Assembly (NCBI RefSeq): GCF_003672135.1
Contig: NC_039516.1
Span: 992,001 to 1,056,000, forward strand
DNA from: Ooceraea biroi
Lineage: Eukaryota; Arthropoda; Insecta; Hymenoptera; Formicidae
Direction: 5' to 3'
DNA: 64,000 nucleotides
Shown piece by piece: positions 1 through 11,502 of this stretch (position 1 is its first letter; each line of letters begins with the position of its first letter). A model generated the notes under the pieces. It did no database searches and was not told the origin of the DNA. It saw only the letters and a program-made list of their open reading frames with translations. A program made the position numbers and the translations under genes.

Positions 1-136
1 AAATGTGTTCTTATGATTGTACAACTCCTCCTGAAAGAGGATTATTATTCTTTAACAATTAATTTTTTCAAATATTAACGTACTTCATAAAGTGATCTAA
101 CAAATTGTTGACATGATAAACGCGACTTTTACTTAC

Positions 137-1696
137 TTTCAGAAATGCCCACAGTTCCTGATGCGTTTGTAGGAACGACTTGTAGCCGGACATTTCAGGC
201 GCAATGAAGCGTAACGGCGGGAAGTGACTGAAAGGCGCACCGATCATATCGATTTCCTTGAGAAGCTTCGTGAGGATACGCTGCAGATACGTGAGCTGCT
301 TGTCGCCGGTGTCAAATCTGTGAAAATCGACGTTAAGAATTAATCCTTTACTCATTTTTTTCAGCTTTCATAAATATTGGGTTGCAACAAAAGTTCGTAA
401 CGTTATTTCAATGAAATTTTAATGAAAAGGAAAGACAAAATTAATTTATATATTTGTGGTAGCTTCATGATTTCCAGAGACCTGTCATCTTTTTTTCAAA
501 AAAAGTTAAACAGCGCTACGGACTTTTGTTGCAACCCAATAATTCGCGGAGGAACAGGGAGAAACGGGCGCAAAGCTCGCAGACCTTTTGCCAGCCATCA
601 TCTTCCATAAAGTGTTGAGCACAGTCACACCGAAAGCGTCGTGCATAGGTATGATCATTGTCGCCGATTGGGAGACTTTCCTGACCTCTGCATAATCTTC
701 GGCCTTCACGTACAGATCCGCCACCGTCGAGGCTTTCCGACTGGGAGTCTTCTCCTCGATTACATTTGACTCGTCGCACAGATCAGACTTCTTCAAGTCG
801 TCTTTCGATTTCTTCTGCAGCTTGTATATCTGGCCGATGTTGTTATTCAGCGTTGCTGGTCTCCGGGCATCGGCAATCTCGTAATTGTAACCGTCTTGTA
901 ACAACTTCTTGAAGTGCTCCACCAGCTTCAGCGCCTCGTGCTCGATGATTTTGGTCATGCTGGTGCGACCAAACCCAAAGTCCCGCAGATGCCGCAGGAC
1001 GAATCGCCGTTGTTCCACCCACAGCTGTTCGTCCACGACGATCAGACCTGATCAGAAGACATCACGTAAACTTTTCCAGGATTGACAATAATAAATCTCT
1101 TATATCTTCGCCAGTAAATATAAAGTAAAATAAAATAAAAGAAATCGCTCAATCCAGCTGGTGATGATCGAAACGCTGTGATTTTAATTCATAATAAAAC
1201 CGTTGCCAGTTGAGTTGAACAATTTCTTTTATTTTATTTTAATTTTCTAAACATTTTTTCTAATTTTTCCTATTCACAGCACAAATAATTACCCCGTCTG
1301 GCACCCCAAGTTCTGGCCTCGTATATCGGCCCGATCGGCCTGCCATCACAGTCTTCATTAGTTAACATTGATCGCATGCTCTCCAGATCATTTAGAACGA
1401 CGATGCGGTCTCTGCCGATCTTTAGACCCACCACTGGACCATACTTCTTGCAGAGCATCGAGCAGGTTTTGAAGAGATATCCTGTTTCCTGGCGAATGCG
1501 CGCCACTTCCAGCGCACAGCCCAAAATAGGCCACCATTTCGGACCTAAAATAATTGATGAAAGATTTTAGATATAATTTAAAAAACAGATCTAAAAATAG
1601 ATCAATATTACCTGGTGGATATCCTTTTGGTTTGTGGCAGCCTAGGTACAGCAATAGTAGAATGAGGACCAGCAGTAACATCGCCGTGGCAAGCAT
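137..1696 (-). CDS. Cytochrome P450, CYP2-clan type, 5' portion (truncated by window edge)
   Basis: A heme monooxygenase of the endoplasmic reticulum. Exons (minus): 1612-1696, 1293-1544, 585-1047, 137-317; phases join cleanly (1,1,2,0) and the last exon ends at a GTAAGT donor, so the gene continues left of the window. The start at 1696 is chosen because it opens a hydrophobic Leu-rich anchor (residues 1-20) followed by the basic-proline hinge YPPGPKWWP. Then come GLKIGRDRIVVLND, the WxxxRR-type segment (LWVEQRRFVLRHLRDFGFGR) and the stretch before the I helix. Oxygen-binding, ExxR and heme-Cys motifs lie outside. A long insertion (roughly 60 residues, Lys/Ser rich) sits after the C-helix region. 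It most resembles insect CYP303A1 from memory of the family; this subfamily call is inference. The third intron carries a mariner-like MITE. Its donor at 579-584 is GTCTGC, weaker than the others. Confidence 0.9.
377..539. mobile_element. Mariner-type MITE in P450 intron 3
   Basis: A 163-bp element bounded by inverted repeats: left TTGGGTTGCAACAAAAGTTC, right the reverse complement of TTGGGTTGCAACAAAAGTCC. A TA dinucleotide flanks each side (375-376 and 540-541), as expected for Tc1/mariner target duplication. There is no coding capacity. It lies 46 bp from the exon ending at 585. Confidence 0.82.
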
Positions 1697-3597
1697 CCTG
1701 TTAAAAAATAATATAATGTTTAAGGGCCAAGATAGAAAAATGAACAAAAAAATGAAATTAATATAAATATAAATATAAATTATACTAAATATAAATATAA
1801 ATTAAATATAAATATACAATATACTCTATTACTATATATAATATATAGATCAAACAATTGCATAAAACTAACTTGTTATACGTTAATTCGTTAATATATA
1901 TTATTGTGGGCAGTACGTTGAGTTCGTGCAATCGGTATTTGTGTTTATTGCGAGTGCAACCATGCATCTCACATAAATACATATGTATATAATTACATAC
2001 ACACACATGTACATATATAAGTATCGAGTAAGTTGCAGGAAGAAAGTGAACCGCTCTCAAGAGAGAAAGTTGCATACGGAAGAGTCGGCACTCGCGCAAA
2101 AAAGAAATGGGCTGTCAGCTGCATTATCCCATAACTCGTTACATAATCAATGCACATTTAAACACTTGATGCATGCAAAATGTTCACCGCATCGCTTTCA
2201 AATTCTCATCCCATCTCGATCATCTATCACTTCAGAATTGAGGTTTCTGTTAATGCAGTTACATTTAATTTACATGTTAATTTGGGAATTATGGAAAAAT
2301 ATTCGCAAATTGCAATTTTGGTTTTTTCAAAATTATTAGTTGAGATAAATTGCAAATTTTACAGATTATTATTTTTTTACATGTACTTGAGAAAATATAT
2401 CAACGATATAAAATTAAATGTGGAATTTTGAGAGAAGTATATAAACCAGAAACATTAAAAGATATATTTATACAAAACCAACAATTATTTTTGAATGCAT
2501 GTAATAAAAAAATGACTATTAATTGAAATATATTCAAATAATTAGATGGACTCGTGGAATTTGATAATTACCTATATATACTGCTTGCTCTTATATAACA
2601 TTTATCTTCATAACTTTTAAAATATGATGGATTCTATTAATTATAATCTGGCAACTTTATTAATTTATACACACAACGGGTTCCGGCCGCGATTCCGATC
2701 CTTATCAAGTGTTGTTAAATTTTATGCGATAGTCATTTTTGCCAGACTTTCCTCATTCTATAAAAAATGATGATGAGATACATCTGCATATCAAGACATG
2801 AAGATTCAACAACACTTGATAAATGCGGAATCGCGGCCGAAACGTTGTGTGTATAAATTAATAAAGTTGCCAGACTGGTCACCGAATTGAACATTTTGTG
2901 TATTTCAATTATCCTGGCGGTTAAATTTGGATTCGATTTAATTATATATATATATATATGATTACACGTCAAATAAGCGAATATTTTGAATGTTAAACAA
3001 ATAAAGGAAAATATTGTATGCGATTGCACCGTTAAACACGCCACGAGAGAAAGACTTTGATGTCTGAAGGAGGGTCGGCGACATCAATGCTCTCCCTTTC
3101 TCGAATCCTTGAATTTATCTTACCTTGCACCTGGAGAAATTTTCTCGTCCGTTGTATAAGCGGGACTGGTCGTGGACCAGCGTTCGGTCTGCTTTTAAAT
3201 GCCCCTCTTCCCATACGTTTCTCGCAAGCCTGATGTTTACGTTATAAGCATTAACACGATGCATTGGCAAGCCTTTAAGTGGCGTTGCACGGAAACGAGT
3301 GGTAAATTTTGGAAGACTTCTGATCAACTTCCGCTGAGATAAAACTAGATAGCAAAGATAATATTACATGAAGATGATTGAAATTTCAGTGTAAAACAAA
3401 GATTATAAATTACTTCTATCAAAATTATTTTCTCGTTATAAATATAAAGAATATATATTTTTTTGTAAGTTTTCTCGCAAATTGAAATGTGTTTTCTTCA
3501 TAATCTTTCTACATCAGAACCTTAATTTTATTTAAATTCAAGGAATAATGTACGAAATATAAAATAAGTTAACAAATCTTTAATAAAACTTTATTTT
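1697..3597. other. Intergenic, P450 5' flank to METTL17 3' flank
   Basis: No convincing gene. It holds an AAATAT-type tandem tract at about 1763-1815, a foldback element at 2648-2873, an AT microsatellite near 2942-2960 and a GC-richer block at about 3030-3350. That block is open in two minus-strand frames (60-70 codons) but matches no family I recognise. Confidence 0.6.
2648..2873. repeat. Foldback element, ~70-bp inverted arms
   Basis: Left arm 2648-2720 and right arm 2804-2873 are near-perfect reverse complements. Both contain CTGGCAACTTTATTAATTTA at the outer end and TCAAGTGTTGTT at the inner end, with GGCCGCGATTCCG between. The loop is about 83 bp. This could be a MITE or two inverted copies of a retroelement end; no flanking duplication is clear. 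Confidence 0.75.
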
Positions 3598-5803
3598 TTA
3601 TTCTGTATTACTAGTTCTTTCATTAGCTGTGCCGTCTTCCGGATTCTCTTCTTCTGGATTCTCCTGTTGTTGCTCGTAACTGAGAGGTAATCTGTCGCCC
3701 CACATAGTGCTCTTCGCGCAACGATACATATGCCTGACAATAAAAATTCATATAATTGTTGTAAACTCAGGTATCAGTAAAGTTCAATGAATACCTACTT
3801 TCCATGCTTGGACTTGGTGAAGATTTCCTCCTTCAGTTCACCACTGGCGACACACATGCGACAAATTACGTGTCTGTGACGTTTTAATGTGTGTTCCACG
3901 AGTCTCGGCCATTGCTTGTCGTCCTCCGGACGTTTACCTGCAAAAGAAAACTCTTTGAAAAATTCTATTACAAATTACATTACGTGACATCTCAGTAACT
4001 CTTGCTGCTATTAGCAGACATAATTTTTTCTTGAATTATTCGATGTTATTTAGCTAAGAACATTGAGATAATAATTTTGATTTTCAACAATCCTTTTTCC
4101 TCACATACTTTTCTTAAGCACGACGTAGGAGTAAAGTTCCGACTTGTGCTCTGTAGCGTCCAGAAATTTAAGTGGGTAATACCGAACGACGAGGCTACAC
4201 GGAACATCGTTTCCGACGAATCTCGGACACTTGAAATCATGCGGACACTAAATCGCAACAATAATAAAAAAATATATAATTAATGAAATCATTTTGAAAT
4301 CAAACTTGTCTTTATCTAACTGATACTCACAGGTGAGAAAACGTAACTGGGTTGTCTGTCAGTTTTGTATTTCGAATTTGCGTATTTGAGGACGAAATCT
4401 CGCGCTTCGTTCACCAACTTTCAAAAGCAAGAGATTAGGATTAGGATTCCATAATATAAATGTGTAAATATAAATGGAAGGTAAAGTTATTAGCCACACT
4501 TACTTTAAAACCTGCGTTAGTTCCTTCTTCTACAATAATGAGATAGTTTTCGGTCTTCCTCCAAAGTTTCAATATCGCTTCCAGACGTGCCATTTCACCC
4601 GGCATTTCAAACAAAGAATACGCACTTACTACAATATCATAAGTAGGCTAAAAATAATAAAGATATATTACATAATAAAAACGTCTCCAATTACATAAAA
4701 AATATTATAAAAAATTGCATTTTACATATGGATAATTTAGGAATATTTAATGGATATTGTACACACTTGCATAGATGCAGGGAAATATTGACGATAGGAG
4801 ATTCCTGCGATTTGAGGCTTTGCAGCTTTCGCTAATCTTTCTGACAATTCTATCATTGCTTCCGATACATCGACACAAAAATATTCCTTTATCGAGTTTG
4901 ACCATATCTCAGATGCTGCCCTATAAAAAAAAGGTTATTTTTATCTTCATATCATATTAATCATGCTATTTTACATTGTGCAAAACTTGCAGATGATCTT
5001 TATATTTACCACATGACTGTACCGAAGCCAGAACCGAAATCGAATAACGTCTTGGGTGTAAAATTCTTGTCACGTTGTTTAATCTCGTTTAGAATCTTAT
5101 ATAGAACTACATAATTCTGAACACTTCTGGCGACCAAGTATGTGAGGGAAGTAGGTTTATCAAACTTTATCGGCTGCCAGTTATAAACATTTTGTTTCAA
5201 AATATTTCTGGCTTTTCTGTTCGTTCGGAAATCTATATCCTCTATGGATATCTTTTGATCATTGTCTGTCACTCGTTCGTTCAAACATTCTTCTACTTTC
5301 TGTAACTTTTCAGGTAACTGATGATCTTCCACTGGTGGACGCCGGTTGTGCAAGTAACGATTTAAGTTTATTGCGCTCGCCTTAATATCTTTTAACAATA
5401 CATGCTTTTCTACAAACAATATTAACAAATTATGCAACGTTACTGAAAAATAGTGACTGACCGTTTTGTACATACAGTCATAAAAGAAACAATCACATAA
5501 TCTGTACCTTTCAAAATATCTCGTATTTCCTTTGATGCCCATTCTGGGAAGTCTGGTGTTCTAGGCTTAATAATACCCTCGTGATGCCTGTACTTCATTT
5601 CATCATTAGAAAATAAAGTAGACGTCGTCTCATCAAGCACAACTTTCGACTTTGCTGAAAACTGAGTAGTATAATGTTATTAGCATAATTATCTCTGTTT
5701 AACATACTTAAATGCATGTGACCAAACAAATAGTGGATGTCTTACTTACACGTCGTAACGATATGAATCTTGCGCGATACATTCTCGATACAATCGGCTC
5801 CAT
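3598..5803 (-). CDS. METTL17: METTL17, mitochondrial methyltransferase-like ribosome assembly factor
   Basis: Rsm22-family protein of the mitochondrial small ribosomal subunit, needed for mitoribosome maturation (established for the family). Nine minus-strand exons, all in phase: 5750-5803, 5508-5661, 5010-5409, 4767-4920, 4504-4647, 4331-4417, 4109-4247, 3799-3937, 3598-3733; 468 aa, close to the human length. The N-terminus (MEPIVSRMYRARFISLRR) is Arg-rich, lacks acids after residue 2 and looks like a mitochondrial presequence. The SAM-fold motif I is visible as LFDFGSGFGTVMW (about residues 189-203). Cysteines C332, C338, C348 (CPHDFKCPRF...VPC) and C403/C406 (CRMC) match the metal/Fe-S ligand region known in METTL17. 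The C-terminus is Glu/Asn/Pro rich. It is head to head with XPR1, 468 bp between the start codons. Confidence 0.93.
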
Positions 5804-6271
5804 TATTTTAGTTAGTGTTTTACGAACGCTCACCAGTTTGCATATTCTTCTCCGAGTGCTCGAGTACCTGCGTGTGGTACGAAAGAATGTAGTTCAAACT
5901 CTACACGTGCGGCATCATGACGGACGCGCTATGTGAGCCGCAAATTGTTTATCACGTGCCATAACCTCCAACGAAATTTCTGTTACCGCAATTTTCCGTA
6001 TTGTGCACTAGTGTGCGCAATGACAATTTGTAACATCCTGTAACGAGGTTACGAGGAAGTTGTGGCTACTGCGCCAGGTTTTTGAGGGAATCGCGCATAG
6101 AGCGCGACGCGACATAACCTAGGTATGGGAATACGTACGCGAACGCAGCGTCCGGTGAATCCGTCAAAGATAATTCAACGTAATTCTGTTTACGATTAAG
6201 TCAAGTCAAGTGTCGTCTGTACGTTGAGTCAGCACGTAATTGTTGACACTCCTTCCTTTCTGTCGACAAGC
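5804..6271. promoter_or_regulatory. Bidirectional promoter between METTL17 and XPR1
   Basis: 468 bp separate two divergent start codons, so both promoters and 5' leaders must lie here unless far upstream leader exons exist. The segment is GC/CpG richer than nearby introns (for example GCGCGACGCGAC around 6098-6111). No TATA box is apparent, consistent with a dispersed housekeeping promoter. Transcription starts cannot be placed from sequence alone. Confidence 0.65.
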
Positions 6272-9200
6272 ATGAAATTCGCGGAGCACCTGAGCGCTCA
6301 CATTACACCGGAATGGAGGAAGCAGTATATCAACTATGAGGTATGTTTCCTACATTTTGGAAAAGTTTGTGTTACATTTTCTGTATTTGATTTATATAAA
6401 CTTTGTATCTCTCTCTCTCTCTCTCTCCTTCCCCTTTCTCTTTTCTTCCCCACTTTTCGCACGCGCGTAAGGTGGTGTGTGTGTGTGTGTGTTTATACAT
6501 TTTGTATTTATTTTTATTTTACATATTACACAAACTACTGTTTGTTTATTTTGCATCTATGTTTTAACAATTTTAACTTCAACGTTGCAAGAGATTTGTG
6601 TTTAATGTTTTGCATTCTATAATTTCGCTATAGGAAATGAAGGCTCTACTATATGCTGCAGTGGAACAAGCCCCATCAGCAGAAGCGAGCGAGGCACATG
6701 TGTTGGAGAGCTACTTTAGCAAGTTTGACGAAAAGTTTTTCCATTATTGCGACAAGGAACTGACCAAGATAAATACCTTCTATTCTGGTAATGTCTATCA
6801 ATATTTCAAATATTCTTGTATCATATTTTCTTTTTCTTTGTTAGGAGATATCATCTAATATCACAGTTTTCAAGATATATAAAAAGTATTCATTTTCAGA
6901 AAAGTTAGCAGAAGCCACACGTAGATTTGCTACGCTTAACAACGAACTGAGCGAGATCTTATCCGTTTCTGAGGATGCCCAGAGTCGCAAGGCACGTTAT
7001 CGCAGTCATATCCTTCACAAGAAGCCAGTGTCGGCGCGCAAACTACAAGAGCTCAAATTGGCGTTCTCCGAATTTTACCTCTTTCTTATTTTACTTCAGA
7101 ATTATCAAAATCTGAATTTTACTGGATTCCGGAAAATCTTGAAGAAGCATGACAAAGTATGTAAGTCTGGTCAAGACAAATTTATGTGCGTAATATTATT
7201 AATTTAGATATCCAAAACTTGGATTAACCATTTAAGTGAACTCTAGAAAATTTATATTAGGCAATGATATTTCGTAGCTTCTTAACGTGGACATTGGGGC
7301 GAAATGGCGTGCAGACCATGTTGACACAGCAATTTTTCATACGCGTAAGGATATAGACAGGCTCATTGTGGAAACTGAGGCTCTGGTCACTCGAGATCTG
7401 GAGCACGGCGACCGTCAACGAGCTATGAAACGGCTTAGGGTACCTCCACTCGGAGAACATCTCTCCCCGTGGATCACATTTAAAGTCGGCCTTTTTTCTG
7501 GTGCTTTTATCATTCTTTTCATAGCTGTGATGTTATCCGGTAAGCAGAATGTTTATTTCTTTTTATCTGCAGTAGGAGACAGTATTTTGGTATTTGTATT
7601 TGTATTATTCGATTGTACGTTGCTCCAGCTATGCGATACACGAAAAAGGACAACTGGAAGGTACTATGTCGAATTTATCGTGGACCACTTCTCATGATAG
7701 AATTCCTTTTTCTTATGGGAATCAACGTTTATGGTTGGAGGTCTTCTGGCGTGAACCATGTATTAATATTCGAACTGGATCCACGCAATCATCTGTCCGA
7801 GCAGGTTTTATGAATAAAATCAATATTTTATAACTCACAATAGGATCCACCTAATTTTACAATATTAACAGAGATTTATTACTGTTCTTTGTATTTACAT
7901 ATTTGATGTTAATATTCCCATAATCGCTATAAATAGGATTTACGCTTATAATTGATATTGCATTGTACTTTTACGCAATGACATACATCAGGTTTAATTG
8001 GGAGTCGCATTACATTAAAGAGTATACAGATGACATTTGAGTGTTTACAATGGAGTTTAAATATCGCAATAAATATCGCAATTGAAATTCAAGATGCATA
8101 TCTTTTCAGCACATCATCGAAATGGCAACCGTACTCGGCTTGGTCTGGTCTATGTCCATTCTGTCCTTTCTGTATAGCGATATGCTAGGTGTACCGCCCT
8201 TTGTTCAACCAGTAAGATCACGTTTCTTTTAAATTTTGCTATTTATTCGAAATTTAAATTTAGAAAAGTCCATTTTGAAATGCGGCAAATAATGATTACT
8301 AAACAATTTTATTTTGAAAAGCTAATAATCGATCTTTCATGACGCGAGGCATTCTTTATCTCAAAGAATTGATTTCAGCTTCTTGCAGGTGCTGTTCTAT
8401 GCGCTACTGGCATTATTCCTGTTCAATCCCACCAAGACGCTGCGACACGAGGCCAGATTCTGGACGCTACGCGTCCTGGGCCGCGTCTTCTGCGCACCCT
8501 TCTTCTACGTAGGCTTCGCAGACTTCTGGCTCGCCGATCAACTCAACTCCCTTCACACCGTCTTCCTAGATTTCCAGTATTTTGTCTGCTTCTACATTCA
8601 GAATTCCTCTTGGACCGATGTCACAGGTCAGTAATCTATTTATTTGCCTTGTAAGGGAACATTTTCTGAGCTCCCTTTATTTTTTTATCACGTTACATTA
8701 ACATTTGTATTTATATCTTTATGGATTTTCAAATTGTGTTATTTCTTCGTTCTTTTGGATAGATGCGGAAACCTGTATAATGCGTGAATTGTCGATGAGA
8801 CCATTCGTGGTGTGTTTACCAGCCTGGTTTCGATTTGCCCAATGTCTCAGACGTTACCGGGACACCAAAGAAACTTTTCCGCACCTGTTGAACGCAGTCA
8901 AATATGCAACGAGCTTCTTTGTAGTCATCTTTTCTTACCTACACTTGACGAACAAAAGTAAGTTCTTTTTTTTATTAATCTGTAGACGGAGGTAAAATTT
9001 ATTTGACTAATAAGATTGCTTGTTTTATGCCTCGTAGAATACTACGCGCTATCTACGGAGAATCCTTACTTCTATTTGTGGCTGACAGTCAGTGTGGTGA
9101 GTTCTTGCTTCACGTATTCGTGGGATGTGAAACTGGATTGGGGCCTCTTTGACAGTAGCGCAGGGGAGAACAAGTTCCTCAGAGAAGAAATAGTTTATTC

Positions 9201-10428
9201 ATCACCCGTACGTTCCTTTTTCTCTCTCTAATAAACTCTGTTGCAACAATAGATTATGACCTTTTCCATATTGCAGTATTATTACTATTTTGCGATGGTC
9301 GAGGACTTTATCTTGCGATTCGGTTGGGCGTTCTCCTTGTCCCTGACAGAGATGGGGTACGTCCACGCAGACCTTATGGTTTCCATAGTCGCTCCATTAG
9401 AAGTCTTCAGGTAACCATGTGCTTCAGTTTGTGTTAATTGAGAATGCACGTGGAATGTCAAATGATTTGTTGAAGTAGCTGAGTTCTTTTACGCTAACTC
9501 GATGCTGCTAGTCATTGATTTTTATCGTTGTTTCATTATTTTCAATGATTGAAATTGCTTAAACACGTGATTTGCACGCGGTACATTTTACAATTACACT
9601 CGAAGTTACCTCTGATAATTCTATTCAAATTTCGATCGCAATTTGTGACGAAATAAACAATCGTCGAAAGTCGAAAGCATCGACTTAATCGACGATGGTC
9701 CGATCGATCTAATCGCTGATCAATGTGCCTTACTAATAAGTCGCTAGAAGGTTCATGTGGAATTACTTTCGGCTGGAGAACGAGCATCTGTACAACGTAG
9801 GCAAGTTCCGGGCAGTGCGAGATATCTCCATAGGGCCTATTAGACGCGACGAGGATAATGATCTCGGGAACATGATTCATCTGATGGATAGTCTATGCGA
9901 GGACGATGACTACGGGAACGGTGATGACAATGATGATGACGGATTAACGTTCCAAGACCAGAGTGTTGTAATTTGCCTTTTTTAATTTCTTATTTTTTTT
10001 ATGTTTAATTATATATGTGTATATTTTTTAATTCTGACGAAATAATGGCTAGAAATTTTATAGCGCACAATACTCTCTAATCGTAAAACGTAATGTTACT
10101 TTCAGCAAATATAACAAAATACCTATAAAGCCACACGATGCTTGAGAGAAACTGGATTGTCACGTAATCGGTATATTTGCTCGACAGGCGCTTCGTGTGG
10201 AATTTCTTCCGCCTGGAGAACGAGCATCTGAATAACTGCGGGAAGTTCAGAGCGGTAAGGGACATCTCGGTCGCACCGGTCGACTGCTCGGATCAGACGC
10301 AGATACTAAGGATGATGGACGCTTCCGATGGCGTGATAAATCGCAGAAGAAAGCAGAAAGTCGATGAGAAGCGCAAGCCGATGCGATTGCTCTTGAAAGG
10401 CGAGTCGCTGTTGGATGATAGTTGTTAA
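6272..10428 (+). CDS. XPR1: XPR1 phosphate exporter (SPX-TM-EXS)
   Basis: Multipass plasma-membrane protein that exports inorganic phosphate. Exons: 6272-6340, 6634-6787, 6900-7156, 7278-7539, 7629-7804, 8110-8211, 8389-8626, 8763-8957, 9038-9207, 9277-9410, then terminal exon 10188-10428; every phase fits and the product is 665 aa. The start MKFAEHLSAHITPEWR is the canonical SPX start. The SPX domain fills roughly residues 1-180, with the basic cluster KILKKHDK (153-160) that binds inositol pyrophosphates in the family. The first membrane segment is near 228-246 (FIILFIAVML). The EXS domain follows, with FADFWLADQLNSL, QCLRRYRDTK, WDVKLDWGLFD and FFRLENEHLNNC. The tail is basic (NRRRKQK). 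Exon 5 uses a poor GTTTTA donor, and a spurious longer frame runs through intron 4. Intron 1 contains CT and GT microsatellites (6409-6427, 6473-6492). Confidence 0.95.
9748..9985 (+). CDS. XPR1: XPR1 alternative terminal exon A
   Basis: This is a second version of the last XPR1 coding exon. It follows a TAG acceptor, continues the phase-2 end of the exon at 9410, and encodes RRFMWNYFRLENEHLYNVGK, closely parallel to RRFVWNFFRLENEHLNNCGK in the exon at 10188. It then diverges into an acidic tail (DEDND, EDDDYGNGDDNDDDG) and ends in QSVVICLF at a TAA, giving a 664-aa isoform. The two exons cannot be used together in frame because A ends in a stop. No clear internal donor is seen in A. Confidence 0.8.
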
Positions 10429-11502
10429 GGCGATACAATTATCGAGAGATAATTCGGCTGAACGTAATTTATATTGAATTTACATATAACTAAATTGACT
10501 TTTGTACTTGGTTTGTAACTTAGACTTCATCTATGACGGCTAATCAAACTGATAAAAGCAGAGGTTTGTGTGTGTAGGGAGAATTTCAGATTCTAGCATA
10601 TTTTAAATTTAAAATGCCGAATCATGTCATTGCTTGTGAGATATTAATTAAATGTGTTATTCTATTGATATAGCTAAAGATTATCTGTGAGTCAGTAACA
10701 TAAAACGTTTACCTCTGTCAAAGTGATATCAAAAAAATCAAAAGAAGCAGATTATATGGAGCGTTAAGAATCAATGTACTCTCAGTTTGATCGTTACTCA
10801 TGAAATAAATCATTGTCACAAAGTGGAACATTCTGTATTTCAGAGTATCATCTCTATCAAATTGAAACCAAAGCATAAACTCTGAAGTTCCTTGATATCC
10901 CATAAAATCCTTTATCTTCCAACAATTTCAGAGAATAAGCCCATCAATCACTTGAAGAGCTCTACCATTATCAGAAAAGTGCATTATAGATCATAAGAAA
11001 GAAGTATTTTTTTATAAAAAAATTTTTCATAATAAAGAAGTATCTTTAGTACTGTTTTAGTACCGGCATTAGCGAGCGAAGCATAAGGTGAACGTCCCGG
11101 CGAGCCGAAACTGTAGGTCTGGTAACAGAATAAATTTTCACACGCCGCGGATGCGGGTGTATGGGGCACGTGGCAGCTGCTTAATGACACCTTAATGCGC
11201 TCATGTTAATCGCCGGCGCGATGCGGTAAGAGCAGAGGAAGGAGGAAAAGGAGAGGAGAAAACTGTTGGAACCATGTCCTCGAGGAACGGGACATGGAGT
11301 ACTCGCTCGTCGACGTGGAAGGGCGAGATCGGCGGTGGTCGTTTATTGATTGAACGCGCGCGGCCGACCGCGCAAGCTCCCCATCCGCCCTGAATGAAGT
11401 GACGTGCTTTCTCGCATATGGAGGTGCGAATAGAGGGACGATAAGACCTGTGTGCGGAATCCTCGGCAGCCGACCAACAGCAGCGGTGATAATAACGAGA
11501 GG
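10429..11502. other. Intergenic: XPR1 3' region and NPDC1 promoter/5' leader
   Basis: The first ~550 bp are AT-rich and without signals I can name. From about 11040 the GC content rises (CGCCGGCGCGATGCGG near 11211, GCGCGCGGCCGACC near 11357), a CpG-rich patch consistent with the promoter and leader of the gene starting at 11503. Confidence 0.5.

Noticed and set aside
1388..1747. P450 start upstream of 1696
   Set aside because: The frame is open to 1747 but lacks an ATG; the ATG at 1696 opens a normal membrane anchor.
5006..5542. 178-codon minus-strand frame read as one METTL17 exon starting at 5542
   Set aside because: The part above 5409 is intron; phase and homology place the previous exon at 5508-5661.
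7287..7697. Long frame extending XPR1 exon 4 through intron 4 to 7697
   Set aside because: Homology and phase require a jump from 7539 to 7629; the extension replaces conserved XPR1 sequence.
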